64,000 bases of DNA from an uncultured Desulfobulbaceae bacterium (lineage in GTDB: Bacteria > Desulfobacterota > Desulfobulbia > Desulfobulbales > Desulfobulbaceae), in assembly GCA_947259225.1 (NCBI GenBank), contig CAMYLK010000003.1, positions 153,515 to 217,514 on the forward strand. Direction: 5' to 3'. Position numbers and translations under genes: made by a program. Within the stretch, counting starts at the first letter, position 1, and every line of letters begins with the position of its first letter. The notes below the pieces were generated by a model that saw only the letters and a list, made by a program, of their open reading frames with translations, was not told the DNA's origin and searched no databases. Of the stretch, positions 17,061 to 25,847 are shown in pieces.

Positions 17061-18797
17061 TTACATGGCCACCAGGGGGAGATAATCTGGCTCCCATCTC
17101 ATTTTACGAATCAGCTCATTCAGGCGTGTCGTATCGTTATCATGGTGAAAGGTTGAAAACGCGCACGGCCTGCTTACACCGAGATGTATAGCAGCATCAC
17201 CAACGGCCTGGGCGACCATAAGGGTGACATCGTTTAGTTTCGTCACATCCGGAACAAGGCACCCCTGTTTCATCTCATCATGGGTTACAAAGTCCGAGAC
17301 TGCCCTGGCTGCTGCAGTAAAAAATTCAGGCAGGACTTCACGCGCCCCTGAGGCGAGTACACCAAGACCTACGCCTGGAAAAACAAAAACATTATTGCAC
17401 TGGCCAATCCTATATTTTTTCCCGTTATACTCAACATCAGGAAATGGAGAGCCGGTTCCCATCAGTACCCTTCCGTCTGTCCATCGGTACAGATCATCAG
17501 GTATGGCCTCAGACATGACGGTTGGATTGGAGAGCGGCATTACCACGGGCCGATCAGTGTTTTCGAGAACAGAACAAACCACATCCTTGTCAAAACATCC
17601 TGCCTGTCCCGAAGTTCCAACCAGCACCGTGATGCCTGCTTTTTGGACAACATTCAAAAGTGACAGGTCACTCTCGTCTTTCAGCCATTGAAGATGAGAC
17701 GGGTCCTTGGCAAATTTCTCTTTGTAAGGGAGCAACGTTCGTTCAGTCGTAATGAGCCCTCTTGAATCCAGAGTAAATATTTTTTCCCTGGCGGCCTCAA
17801 CGGTCAAACCTTCCTCGCACAGCGCGGTTTCTATCTGTTCGGCAATACCCACTCCGCCCGCACCGGCACCGTGAATCAGGAAAACCTGGTCCGTAAGCTT
17901 TTCCTTTTTGATCTTCATTGCAGTGAGAATTCCTGCAAGTGCCACTGAACCGGTCCCCTGGATGTCATCATTAAATGAAATCAGGTCGTGCAGATACGAA
18001 TCCCTTATTGCAAAGGCGTTCTGTTTCGAAAAATCCTCCCACTGACACAAAGCATTTGGAAATACATTGCGGAATGCCCGGGCAAATCGCTGAACAAAAT
18101 TTATATAATCATCACCTGTCAAACGGCGATGTCGCCAGCCGAGATATTCATCGTCGTTTAACAGATCCTCGTTGTCTGTTCCAACATCCAGGGAAATGGG
18201 CAGGCAATGCCATGGTGCTATTCCGGCGCCCTGGGTATAAAGCATGAGTTTGCCAAGACAGATGGCTATCCCGCCAGCTCCCTGGTCGCCTATCCCCAGA
18301 ATACCCTGATTGTCAGTCACCACCGCTACCCGGATGTCACGATGCATGAAACGACGCAGCACATCTTCGGCATGATCGATATTATCAGGAAAAAAATGCA
18401 GACCTGCAGCTGAACGGAACATAGAGGAGTAATGTTGACAGGCAAGACCAACCGTCGGAGTGTAAATTATTGACATGTACCTGGCAATATCACTTTTTAT
18501 CAGGGCATGGGCAAGGGTCACATTACGGTCAAAAAGAGAGCGGATGTAAATAAAGCGCTCGATATCGGTTTCCTTTTCCTCAACCTTGGTTTTGCTGTTT
18601 TGCACCTGCTTTTCCAGGCCGCGTATTGTCGGTGGCAGCATGCCGGTGAGACCGAGCTTATCTCGTTCTTCACGGGTAAACGCAGCCCCCTTGTTGACGT
18701 AACTGTTTCCATGAATAGCAAGACCGCTGCTGTACACATAAATTTCCCTGGTATTGCCGTACTCGTCGTACTTCAACATATAGGAATGCTCAGTCAT
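17061..18797 (-). CDS. maeA: NAD-dependent malic enzyme
   Basis: Oxidatively decarboxylates malate to pyruvate and CO2 with NAD(P)+. At 578 residues it has the length of the large E. coli MaeA-type enzyme. Visible signatures are YTPTVGLACQHYS, VVTDNQGILGIGDQGAGGIAICLGKL, the metal-site region QWEDFSKQNAF followed by FNDDIQGTGSVALAGI, the Rossmann loop HGAGAGGVGIAEQI, and ALSNPT-like MPLSNPTVMSEA. The ATG has GGAG nine bases upstream. Its 5' end touches the start region of the divergent KamA-like gene, so the promoters must lie within or across the coding starts. It may feed pyruvate to central metabolism from C4 acids. Confidence 0.95.
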   Translation of the reverse strand: MTEHSYMLKYDEYGNTREIYVYSSGLAIHGNSYVNKGAAFTREERDKLGLTGMLPPTIRGLEKQVQNSKTKVEEKETDIERFIYIRSLFDRNVTLAHALIKSDIARYMSIIYTPTVGLACQHYSSMFRSAAGLHFFPDNIDHAEDVLRRFMHRDIRVAVVTDNQGILGIGDQGAGGIAICLGKLMLYTQGAGIAPWHCLPISLDVGTDNEDLLNDDEYLGWRHRRLTGDDYINFVQRFARAFRNVFPNALCQWEDFSKQNAFAIRDSYLHDLISFNDDIQGTGSVALAGILTAMKIKKEKLTDQVFLIHGAGAGGVGIAEQIETALCEEGLTVEAAREKIFTLDSRGLITTERTLLPYKEKFAKDPSHLQWLKDESDLSLLNVVQKAGITVLVGTSGQAGCFDKDVVCSVLENTDRPVVMPLSNPTVMSEAIPDDLYRWTDGRVLMGTGSPFPDVEYNGKKYRIGQCNNVFVFPGVGLGVLASGAREVLPEFFTAAARAVSDFVTHDEMKQGCLVPDVTKLNDVTLMVAQAVGDAAIHLGVSRPCAFSTFHHDNDTTRLNELIRKMRWEPDYLPLVAM

Positions 18798-18913
18798 TGG
18801 ATCAGTCTCCTGAATGGTTGTGGAGGGTTGTTGAGTTTGTTATAACCTGTCTCAGTATAAAAAGATCGTCAAAAACAGTTGTTGATCTTATCACTTTCGA
18901 CCTTCAAGAGGCA

Positions 18914-19963
18914 ATGACAAGCTGGCAGAAACTGATAAAAAACAGCATTACCCACCCTGATCAGCTCTCCCGGTTAGTTGATGTTGACCCTGGGGAAATC
19001 GAAGAGGTATGCAGTATCTATCCCATGCGAATCAACCCATATTATATGGGACTTATTCAACAGACGGGTAAATCTCTCTGGCGCCAAGCCATTCCGGACA
19101 TTTTGGAACTCCATGATGAGACCGGCATGGAAGACCCGCTTGATGAAGAAAACCTGAGCCCGGTCCCCAATCTGGTTCACAAATACCCTGACCGTGTCCT
19201 TTTCCTAGTGAGCAGCCAGTGTTCAATGTATTGCAGGTTCTGTACCCGGAAACGCAAGGTGGGTCGTAAAGAGATGGTTATTGATGATGAATCCATCCGT
19301 GCAGGGCTTGACTATATAAAAAAGAACAGAGCTATCCGTGAGGTTTTACTGTCCGGTGGAGACCCGTTGATGCTGAACGATAATCGACTTGAACAAATCT
19401 TGAACGCTGTCCGGGAAATAAACTCCGTCGAAGTCATCAGGATCGGTACCAGGATTCCATGCACGCTGCCCATGCGCGTCACCAAGAAACTTGTCGCCAT
19501 GCTGAAAAAATACCATCCTCTCTACATTAACACCCATTTTAATCATCCCGCAGAAATCACTCAGGAAGCCGAACTGGCGTGTTCAAAACTTGCTGATGGT
19601 GGCATCCCACTTGGTTGCCAGACGGTTCTGCTCAGAGGTGTCAACGATAACAAGCACATCATGCAGGAATTGATGTGTAAGCTTCTCAAGCTGAGAGTCA
19701 AACCTTATTATTTGTTCCAGGCTGATTTAACCAGGGGGGCGGATCACTTCCGGACCCCTATTGAATCCGGACTCGAAATCATGCACCATCTCATCGGCAG
19801 GATTTCGGGTATGGCTGTACCGACGTATGCTGTTGATGCACCGGGCGGGGGTGGAAAAATTCCATTAACCCCGGAGTTCATTACATCACTTGACGACAAT
19901 ACTCTTAACTTCCTGAATTACCTGGGCAAACCATATACCTACCCCAATTGCCCGTACGAATAA
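18914..19963 (+). CDS. KamA-family radical SAM protein (lysine 2,3-aminomutase-like)
   Basis: A radical SAM enzyme of the KamA/EpmB family, about 349 residues. The Fe-S/SAM cluster motif is CSMYCRFC. Other family features are VPNLVHKYPDRVLFLVSSQC, LLSGGDPLM, RIGTRIPCTLPMRVT and the closing VDAPGGGGKIPL. Members interconvert alpha- and beta-lysine using PLP, either as free lysine or on elongation factor P. Which applies here is open; no EF-P gene is nearby. The frame is open back to ATG 18797, but the EpmB-like start pattern and length favour ATG 18914 (AAGAGG close upstream). An upstream start cannot be excluded. Confidence 0.88.
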   Translation: MTSWQKLIKNSITHPDQLSRLVDVDPGEIEEVCSIYPMRINPYYMGLIQQTGKSLWRQAIPDILELHDETGMEDPLDEENLSPVPNLVHKYPDRVLFLVSSQCSMYCRFCTRKRKVGRKEMVIDDESIRAGLDYIKKNRAIREVLLSGGDPLMLNDNRLEQILNAVREINSVEVIRIGTRIPCTLPMRVTKKLVAMLKKYHPLYINTHFNHPAEITQEAELACSKLADGGIPLGCQTVLLRGVNDNKHIMQELMCKLLKLRVKPYYLFQADLTRGADHFRTPIESGLEIMHHLIGRISGMAVPTYAVDAPGGGGKIPLTPEFITSLDDNTLNFLNYLGKPYTYPNCPYE

Positions 19964-20074
19964 ATATTTAACAAGAATTTATCTTTGAATAGGAACCAAA
20001 TAACGATATAATATGTAATACTTACGCGATGACAGCACGTTATCCTAATCCATACATCCAGTAACAGACAAACT

Positions 20075-20437
20075 ATGACTTCTATGAGCAATAGACATTT
20101 TTCACAACCGCATCCACTCTCTTACCTGAAAACGGTATTGTATATCCCCCGGTTGACTGTCATCGTTCCACTGCTGATACTCACATCAGGTCCAATTCCA
20201 GGTCTTGCTGAAGAAAGCTGTTCAGAATTACTGACAAACCGTTGCGAAGTATGTCATTACAACACCCGGGTATGTCAGAAAGTACAGCGTAAAAAGGGAA
20301 AAAGCTCCTGGAAGAGGACTGTTAAAAATATGGTTAAGCAGGGAGCAAAACTTGATAAAGCAGAGCAGAAAAAACTGGTAGACTGTTTAAGTAAGCCGAC
20401 CCCTGAAATACTGGAGTTCTGTAATATTAAGAAATAG
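20075..20437 (+). CDS. Small secreted haem protein with CEVCH motif
   Basis: A 120-residue protein with a hydrophobic export segment (about residues 25-48, ending GLAEE). The mature part has CEVCHYNTRVCQ, a CxxCH haem site, followed by KSSWKRTVKNMVKQGAKLDKAEQKKLVDCL. This matches the pattern of small cytochrome domains that carry RCxxCH...W..TV..M...GA.L...E...L. Extra cysteines (at the start, in RVCQ, DCL and near the end) may form disulfides. It stands just before the end of a six-haem cytochrome gene on the other strand. It is likely a periplasmic electron carrier; the partner is unknown. Confidence 0.75.
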   Translation: MTSMSNRHFSQPHPLSYLKTVLYIPRLTVIVPLLILTSGPIPGLAEESCSELLTNRCEVCHYNTRVCQKVQRKKGKSSWKRTVKNMVKQGAKLDKAEQKKLVDCLSKPTPEILEFCNIKK

Positions 20438-20562
20438 TAATTATAACAACGCCAGGACCAACTTTTCTATAATAATGAAGAAATGGGGAGCCAGGCCGAA
20501 ATCTCCCCCCCTTTTAATATGCTCCTCAATCTGTTGCAGCTTCCGAGCTGATATCCGGCCGG

Positions 20563-22029
20563 TTATTCACCTTCTTTTATAATTGAACTTCTCAAAATAT
20601 CTGAAATGTCTCTGGCCGGTTCGTCCTCAACCAGGATGATATGACAGGCATCGCAGTCCTGGGTTATTTTCTTGCCGGTTTCTGATCCAAATTCATCGTT
20701 ATGACAACGGAAACATCCTTTATCTTCCCTGTGAGAGGCAAAGCTCTTATAGGTGTTCCAATCAATATTCATGCTCGGAAAAACGTTTTCCACATACGCC
20801 TGCTGGACTCCTATTACAGCCTGCTTTAACAGATCCTCTTTCTGTGCAACAATTTCAGGATATTCCGTTCGGTACCAGTCCATCAGTTCCCTGGCAATAC
20901 CCCTCCTGGCAACATCCTGGGAAGCATATTTCTTTGTTATTGCCACAAGGCCCTGTCTCTTTATATAAGGTATTTCACGAGGAATCACGCCATTCACTAT
21001 CTTCTGGTCCATTGCATCTTCGGCACTGAGGAACACATGGGTCGGGCGGTTATGGCAATCCATACAATCCATGACATTCGTATGCATGCCCTCTGACTTT
21101 CCTGAAATGGCACCTTTTTTACGGTAAACGGTTTCATCCTTGTTCTTTTTATCAATCAGGGTCACTTCGCTTATATCCATGTGATCTTCTGAAGCGACAA
21201 ATTCTACCTGATTGTTATCGGAAATATGCCAGTGAATATCATGTGCTTCCCTGCCGCTTATATCACCGGAACCTATCTTCATCACCATGACTGTCTGAAT
21301 ATGGGTATTTTTTTCATCCGGCAGGAATTTGTCATATATATACAGTTTATCACCATGGAAGATTTCAGGGCGATGACAACCTTCGCATGTTTCCCGTTCT
21401 GGCCGCAAGGCTGTGATTGGAGTTTTAATCGGCCGGCTGTAGGAATCAAAGGTAACTGCAACGAGCTGCCTGGCTCCGGAAAATTTCGATTTGGTAAACC
21501 ATTCTGAACTTGCGCCGATGTGACACTTTACACAGGAGACCTGTGAATGGGCCGAATTCTTGTACGTCACGTATTCAGGCTCCATGACCGTATGACAGAA
21601 CTGTCCGCAGAAACTTACCGTGTCTGTATAGTGAAAGCCGGTGTACAGGAGAATACTTACTATGATAATCGTTACGAATGTTGTTACCGATGTAATCAGC
21701 ATCAACTTACGGATACGGGTAAATCTACCTGGACGGCTCAGCTCTTCCTCGATATACTCAAAAGTCAGCTGACCTATATCCTCTTTTTCTCCGCAAAAAA
21801 GAGCCCCCCCTATGATCATGAGCAAACCGACAACAAAGACCGGCCCCATGACCATGTAAATCAGGAAACCGAAATAAGGATTCTCCACAACCCCCTGCAT
21901 GTCTAGCAGGATAGAAATCAACAGTATGGGAAAAAGGATAATGACAATTATCCCGCCGACAAGAGAACACTTGCTGCGTGAGACGAAATTAATAATGCCT
22001 TTTACAATTTTTGAAGAAACCTGTGCCAA
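20563..22029 (-). CDS. NapC/NirT-type membrane-anchored multihaem cytochrome c
   Basis: A quinol-oxidising type cytochrome of 488 residues. Three hydrophobic segments lie in the first 130 residues. Then follow six haem motifs: CGQFCH (an unusual CX3CH) in the FCGQFCHTVMEPE context typical of NapC/NrfH haem 1, then CVKCH, CEGCH, CMDCH, CFRCH and CDACH. NapC/NrfH proteins take electrons from menaquinol and pass them to periplasmic reductases. No catalytic partner is adjacent. It follows ftsH by 32 bases in the same direction. A close paralogue lies at 31377-32852 with the same motif order, including CX3CH. Terminal acceptor unknown. Confidence 0.9.
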   Translation of the reverse strand: MAQVSSKIVKGIINFVSRSKCSLVGGIIVIILFPILLISILLDMQGVVENPYFGFLIYMVMGPVFVVGLLMIIGGALFCGEKEDIGQLTFEYIEEELSRPGRFTRIRKLMLITSVTTFVTIIIVSILLYTGFHYTDTVSFCGQFCHTVMEPEYVTYKNSAHSQVSCVKCHIGASSEWFTKSKFSGARQLVAVTFDSYSRPIKTPITALRPERETCEGCHRPEIFHGDKLYIYDKFLPDEKNTHIQTVMVMKIGSGDISGREAHDIHWHISDNNQVEFVASEDHMDISEVTLIDKKNKDETVYRKKGAISGKSEGMHTNVMDCMDCHNRPTHVFLSAEDAMDQKIVNGVIPREIPYIKRQGLVAITKKYASQDVARRGIARELMDWYRTEYPEIVAQKEDLLKQAVIGVQQAYVENVFPSMNIDWNTYKSFASHREDKGCFRCHNDEFGSETGKKITQDCDACHIILVEDEPARDISDILRSSIIKEGE

Positions 22030-22061
22030 TTTCTCACTCCTTGAATACTTTCTCCGGAAAC

Positions 22062-23912
22062 TCAGTCATTTTTAATTTTATCCGAGTCCTGTGCCCACGC
22101 TTGTTGTGCTTCCAGCAACTCTTCTTCCCTTCTCTTGGCGGTACAGGTATAAATTATTTCCATCTCCTCTTTGTCCAGCGTTTCATTTACGAGAAGCATA
22201 TCCGCCATGTAATCCAGGAAATCTATTTCCCGAGTTAAAATCTGCTTGGCCTTGTCATAACATTCTGAGATTATTCTTTTGACCTCCGTATCAATTATTC
22301 GTGAGGTCTCTTCACTGTAATGTCCACTTGACATTTGTTCGCCAAGGAATCCGCCTGCATCTGTAACATAGGACATAGGCCCGATTTCCTTGTCCATGCC
22401 CCACTTGCAGACCATATTTGTGGCGATCTCTACCGCCTGCTGGAAATCATCCTCTGCACCGGTTGTCTGCTGGTTCAAAGCAATCTCTTCGGCAACCCGC
22501 CCCCCCATTAGTATGGTGATGCGGGTCAACAGGTATTCCTTAGGATAGGCATGGCGGTCCTGCATTGGTAGTTGCTGGGTATGCCCCAGGGCTCTGCCTC
22601 TTGGAATAATGGTGATTTTGTGAAGCGGATCCGCTTCAGGCAGAAACTGGGTTAAAATGGCATGGCCGGCTTCATGAAAGGCCATGGTCTGACGATCCCG
22701 ATCGCTGATAACCATTCCCTTGCGCTCAATGCCCATGAGTATCCTGTCCTTGGCCACATCAAAATCCTGAGTGTTGATAGCCTTCTTGGAAGTCCTGCCA
22801 GCAATAATTGCGGCTTCATTGACCAGGCTAGCCAGTTCTGCCCCTGTAAAGCCGGGTGTACTGCGGGCCACGTTTTCCATGTCAACGTCCGAGGCAAGAG
22901 GCATATTTCGGGAATGAACTTTAAGGATCTGGAGGCGGCCCTTGACATCCGGGGGGAGAATATTGATCTGACGGTCAAAACGACCGGGCCTTCTCAAAGC
23001 AGGGTCAAGAATATCAGGCCGGTTGGTAGCAGCCAGGATAATAATGGTCTCGTCAGTGGCAAAGCCATCCATTTCAACAAGCAATGCGTTCAGGGTCTGG
23101 CCCCTTTCATCCTGTCCCGCAGAATCACCTCCGGCTGAACGATGGCCGCCCACAGCATCTATCTCATCAATAAACACAATACAAGGGGCGCTTTTCTTGG
23201 CCTCGCCAAACAGATCGCGAACCCGGGAAGCCCCTACCCCGACAAACATCTCGACAAAATCCGAGCCGCTTATACTGAAAAAAGGGACTCCAGCTTCTCC
23301 GGCAACAGCCTTGGCCAGAAGCGTTTTACCGGTGCCCGGCGGCCCCTGAAAAAGAATGCCGCGGGGAATGACCGCGCCAAGTTTACTGTATTTCTTTGGC
23401 TTCTGGAGGAAATCAATTATCTCGACAAGCTCTTCCTTCGCTTCCGGAACCCCTGCGACATCACGAAACGTACATGTCGTTGAAGTTGGCGAAAACGAAT
23501 AATCCTTGTCCTTACCGGTGTCATCTTCCGCCGCCTTTTTGACCTGCTTACTGGCCAGGAAATACCAGGCCATCATGACAAGCAGTACAGGAATGACAAT
23601 ACCCAGCAGGTTCCAGAGTGGTGCGGGACGGTCATTTTCACCATGGACTATAACATTTTTCTCAAGTAACCTGGGAAGCAGTTCCGGGACATCCGGAGAA
23701 TAGGTTGTGAACTCCCGCCCAAAGGTGTCTACCATCTTTATGGTACCGCCTTTGAACCTTACCTGGGCAATTTCGTTGTTCTCGAGACTGGTCAGGAATT
23801 CATTATAACTGACAGCCGGCTGCTTATTCTCCATATTCCAGAACAGCATAACGATGCCGCCGAGAATGCCGATAAGCACCAGGATGTATAAACTACGAAT
23901 AAATGCTATCAC
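22062..23912 (-). CDS. ftsH: FtsH-type ATP-dependent zinc metalloprotease
   Basis: Membrane-bound AAA+ protease of 616 residues. TM segments lie at about 5-25 and 101-121, flanking a short periplasmic domain. The AAA module shows Walker A GPPGTGKT (190-197), Walker [10 protein letters not shown], and the second region of homology [20 protein letters not shown]. The protease zinc site is HEAGH (413-417). It degrades misfolded or surplus membrane proteins. It lies directly before the six-haem cytochrome gene, possibly co-transcribed. A second housekeeping ftsH elsewhere cannot be excluded, since some Desulfobacterota carry several. Confidence 0.95.
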   Translation of the reverse strand: MIAFIRSLYILVLIGILGGIVMLFWNMENKQPAVSYNEFLTSLENNEIAQVRFKGGTIKMVDTFGREFTTYSPDVPELLPRLLEKNVIVHGENDRPAPLWNLLGIVIPVLLVMMAWYFLASKQVKKAAEDDTGKDKDYSFSPTSTTCTFRDVAGVPEAKEELVEIIDFLQKPKKYSKLGAVIPRGILFQGPPGTGKTLLAKAVAGEAGVPFFSISGSDFVEMFVGVGASRVRDLFGEAKKSAPCIVFIDEIDAVGGHRSAGGDSAGQDERGQTLNALLVEMDGFATDETIIILAATNRPDILDPALRRPGRFDRQINILPPDVKGRLQILKVHSRNMPLASDVDMENVARSTPGFTGAELASLVNEAAIIAGRTSKKAINTQDFDVAKDRILMGIERKGMVISDRDRQTMAFHEAGHAILTQFLPEADPLHKITIIPRGRALGHTQQLPMQDRHAYPKEYLLTRITILMGGRVAEEIALNQQTTGAEDDFQQAVEIATNMVCKWGMDKEIGPMSYVTDAGGFLGEQMSSGHYSEETSRIIDTEVKRIISECYDKAKQILTREIDFLDYMADMLLVNETLDKEEMEIIYTCTAKRREEELLEAQQAWAQDSDKIKND

Positions 23913-24186
23913 AAATCACCTGTAACAGACAAAATTTCCATACACTCTCCAGTGTAGAGCAACAGCTTGTCCATTCTTTATCAAATGCCTTTTTTTTTAT
24001 TTACATACTGCCCTTTGCAGAAAAACCTGTCAAGATTATAACATGCAGTATTCACGTAAATGTACAAAAATTTCTATATATTACATAGTTCCACAACAAA
24101 CAGCTGTATTATTCAGTAAAAGTTGTCTTGAATCATTACCAGGTGTAGGGTAATTGTGATGTATATTTTCCTGTTTACCCGATTGA

Positions 24187-24816
24187 ATGCAAGACTACTC
24201 CTTCCTGGCGGATCGCAACTATATGAAAGAGAAAACACCGCAAATCACCTGTAAAGATGCCCTGCAGCGCCTGATGGATGGCAATCACCGTTTTGCCTCT
24301 GCCCGATCTGTTCACCCCAACCGTGATGCAGAACGGATTGAGGAACTTAAAGACCAGCAGGCTCCATATGCGGCCATCCTTACATGCGCGGATTCAAGGG
24401 TTGCACCGGAGGTGGTCTTCGATCAAGGCCTGGGTGACCTGTTTGTCGTCCGGGTTGCTGGCAACATCATCAATGACCAGTTACTGGGGAGCCTGGAATA
24501 TGCGGCTGCTATACTCAAAGTCCCCATCATCATGGTCATGGGTCACACTGACTGCGGTGCGGTGAAAGCTGTTGCGAGCGGGGAAAAGCTTGAGGGGCAT
24601 ATTACGAGCCTGGCACCGTCTATTCTTCCCGCTCTGGAGGTGGCCGCAAACATGAAAGGAGAGTTCATTGACAATGCCATCAGGGAATCGGCACGCATGA
24701 CTGCGGAACTGCTTCGCAAAGCGGAACCTATCCTGCCAGACCTTGTCAACCAACAAAAACTCCAGATTGTTCCTGCCGTTTATATCCTTGAAACAGGCAC
24801 GGTTGCTCTACTGTAA
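24187..24816 (+). CDS. Beta-class carbonic anhydrase
   Basis: Reversible CO2/bicarbonate interconversion with zinc. The 209-residue protein has the beta-class motifs: CADSRVAPE (zinc Cys and the Asp/Arg pair) and GHTDCGAVKA (zinc His and Cys), plus VVRVAGNI. No signal peptide is seen, so it acts in the cytoplasm. The start could also be the ATG at 24223 (MKEKTP); neither has a strong ribosome site. Its 3' end overlaps the convergent nucleotidyltransferase gene by 9 bases. It may supply bicarbonate for carboxylation, for example alongside malic enzyme, which is inference. Confidence 0.92.
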   Translation: MQDYSFLADRNYMKEKTPQITCKDALQRLMDGNHRFASARSVHPNRDAERIEELKDQQAPYAAILTCADSRVAPEVVFDQGLGDLFVVRVAGNIINDQLLGSLEYAAAILKVPIIMVMGHTDCGAVKAVASGEKLEGHITSLAPSILPALEVAANMKGEFIDNAIRESARMTAELLRKAEPILPDLVNQQKLQIVPAVYILETGTVALL

Positions 24817-25707
24817 AGGTTCGGTTACTATGGTATTCTCCAGCCGAGTGCCTTTTTCCACCCTTGCCCCGTCCCAGACAACACAGTTCTTTAAACTCAC
24901 ATCAGTGTCAATTTCAGCGTTGCCAATGGCGCCCCAACCTGCAAGTCCTACATTATCGGCCAGTCTGGCCTGGTGACTCACTACCCATTTCTCCCGTAGT
25001 TCCGGAAGCGGATAAGCATCTCCCAATTTCCCGGACAGCAGTTCCCCATGCAGCTGTAAATAATCCTCCGGAGTCCCGATGTCCCTCCAGTAACTGCCAT
25101 CAACCCGTACACATCCTATTTTCTTTCCGGATCGGGCAAGATGCTCGTACAGGTCGATGATATGGTAAAATTGTCCATAGGGTATCTCCTTTAATACATC
25201 CGGCTCAACAATATGGATCCCCGAAAAAGCAAGGAGTTCCTTGTCAGAATAACCGTTGGAAGGTCGAAAGGAAACAACCCGGCCATCCTGCACCTCTACA
25301 GTATTAAAACGGTGGTAATCATGCATTGCCATGGTAATTATATTGCCTGAATCGACATGTTGGCTGTACAATGCTCTCAGGTCAACAGTATGGAATATAT
25401 CCCCGTTCATGACGAGAATCGGTTCCCCTGAAAATTCTCCCAGGGCCTGGCGAAGGCTTCCCCCCGTGCCGAGGATGTCCGGTTCATATTGAAAGCTGAC
25501 ATCAGGCAAAGGTCCCACTGCCCCTTTAATGAGATGCCCCAGGTGATGGCCGTTGACTATGGTTTTTGTGCACCCTGCCTGCTGCAGCATCTCGACAAGA
25601 ATGTAAAGCAACGACCGGTTGAGGACAGGGAAGAGTGGTTTGGGCCGAAGGAACGTATAGGGTCGCAGGCGGGTTCCTAAACCGGCGGCGAGGAGCATTG
25701 ATTGCAT
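24808..25707 (-). CDS. NDP-sugar pyrophosphorylase (nucleotidyltransferase)
   Basis: Activates a sugar-1-phosphate with an NTP. The 299-residue protein begins MLLAAGLGTRLRPYTFLRPKPLFPVLNR, the signature of the GlmU/RmlA/GMP family. It has the metal-binding Asp in VMNGDIF and the sugar-site stretch DLYEHLARSGKKIG. A short C-terminal segment (about 245-299) looks like the start of a left-handed beta-helix (NVGLAGWGAIGNAEIDTDVSLKNCVVW). Specificity (glucose, mannose or MurNAc, as in MurU) cannot be told from sequence alone. It borders the surface-modification cluster and may feed it. Confidence 0.9.
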   Translation of the reverse strand: MQSMLLAAGLGTRLRPYTFLRPKPLFPVLNRSLLYILVEMLQQAGCTKTIVNGHHLGHLIKGAVGPLPDVSFQYEPDILGTGGSLRQALGEFSGEPILVMNGDIFHTVDLRALYSQHVDSGNIITMAMHDYHRFNTVEVQDGRVVSFRPSNGYSDKELLAFSGIHIVEPDVLKEIPYGQFYHIIDLYEHLARSGKKIGCVRVDGSYWRDIGTPEDYLQLHGELLSGKLGDAYPLPELREKWVVSHQARLADNVGLAGWGAIGNAEIDTDVSLKNCVVWDGARVEKGTRLENTIVTEPLQ

Positions 25708-25847
25708 GGCTCTGAATATTTTGTAAAGGGTTCGGGTAAAACCTGTATCTTTCTCTTGCAGACGGTTCTACATTTGAGCTAGACTGCCACGTCGTTGAAT
25801 CAGTGTCCAGATAAATAACCTGTTACTCACATTTTGGAAATAAGAGT

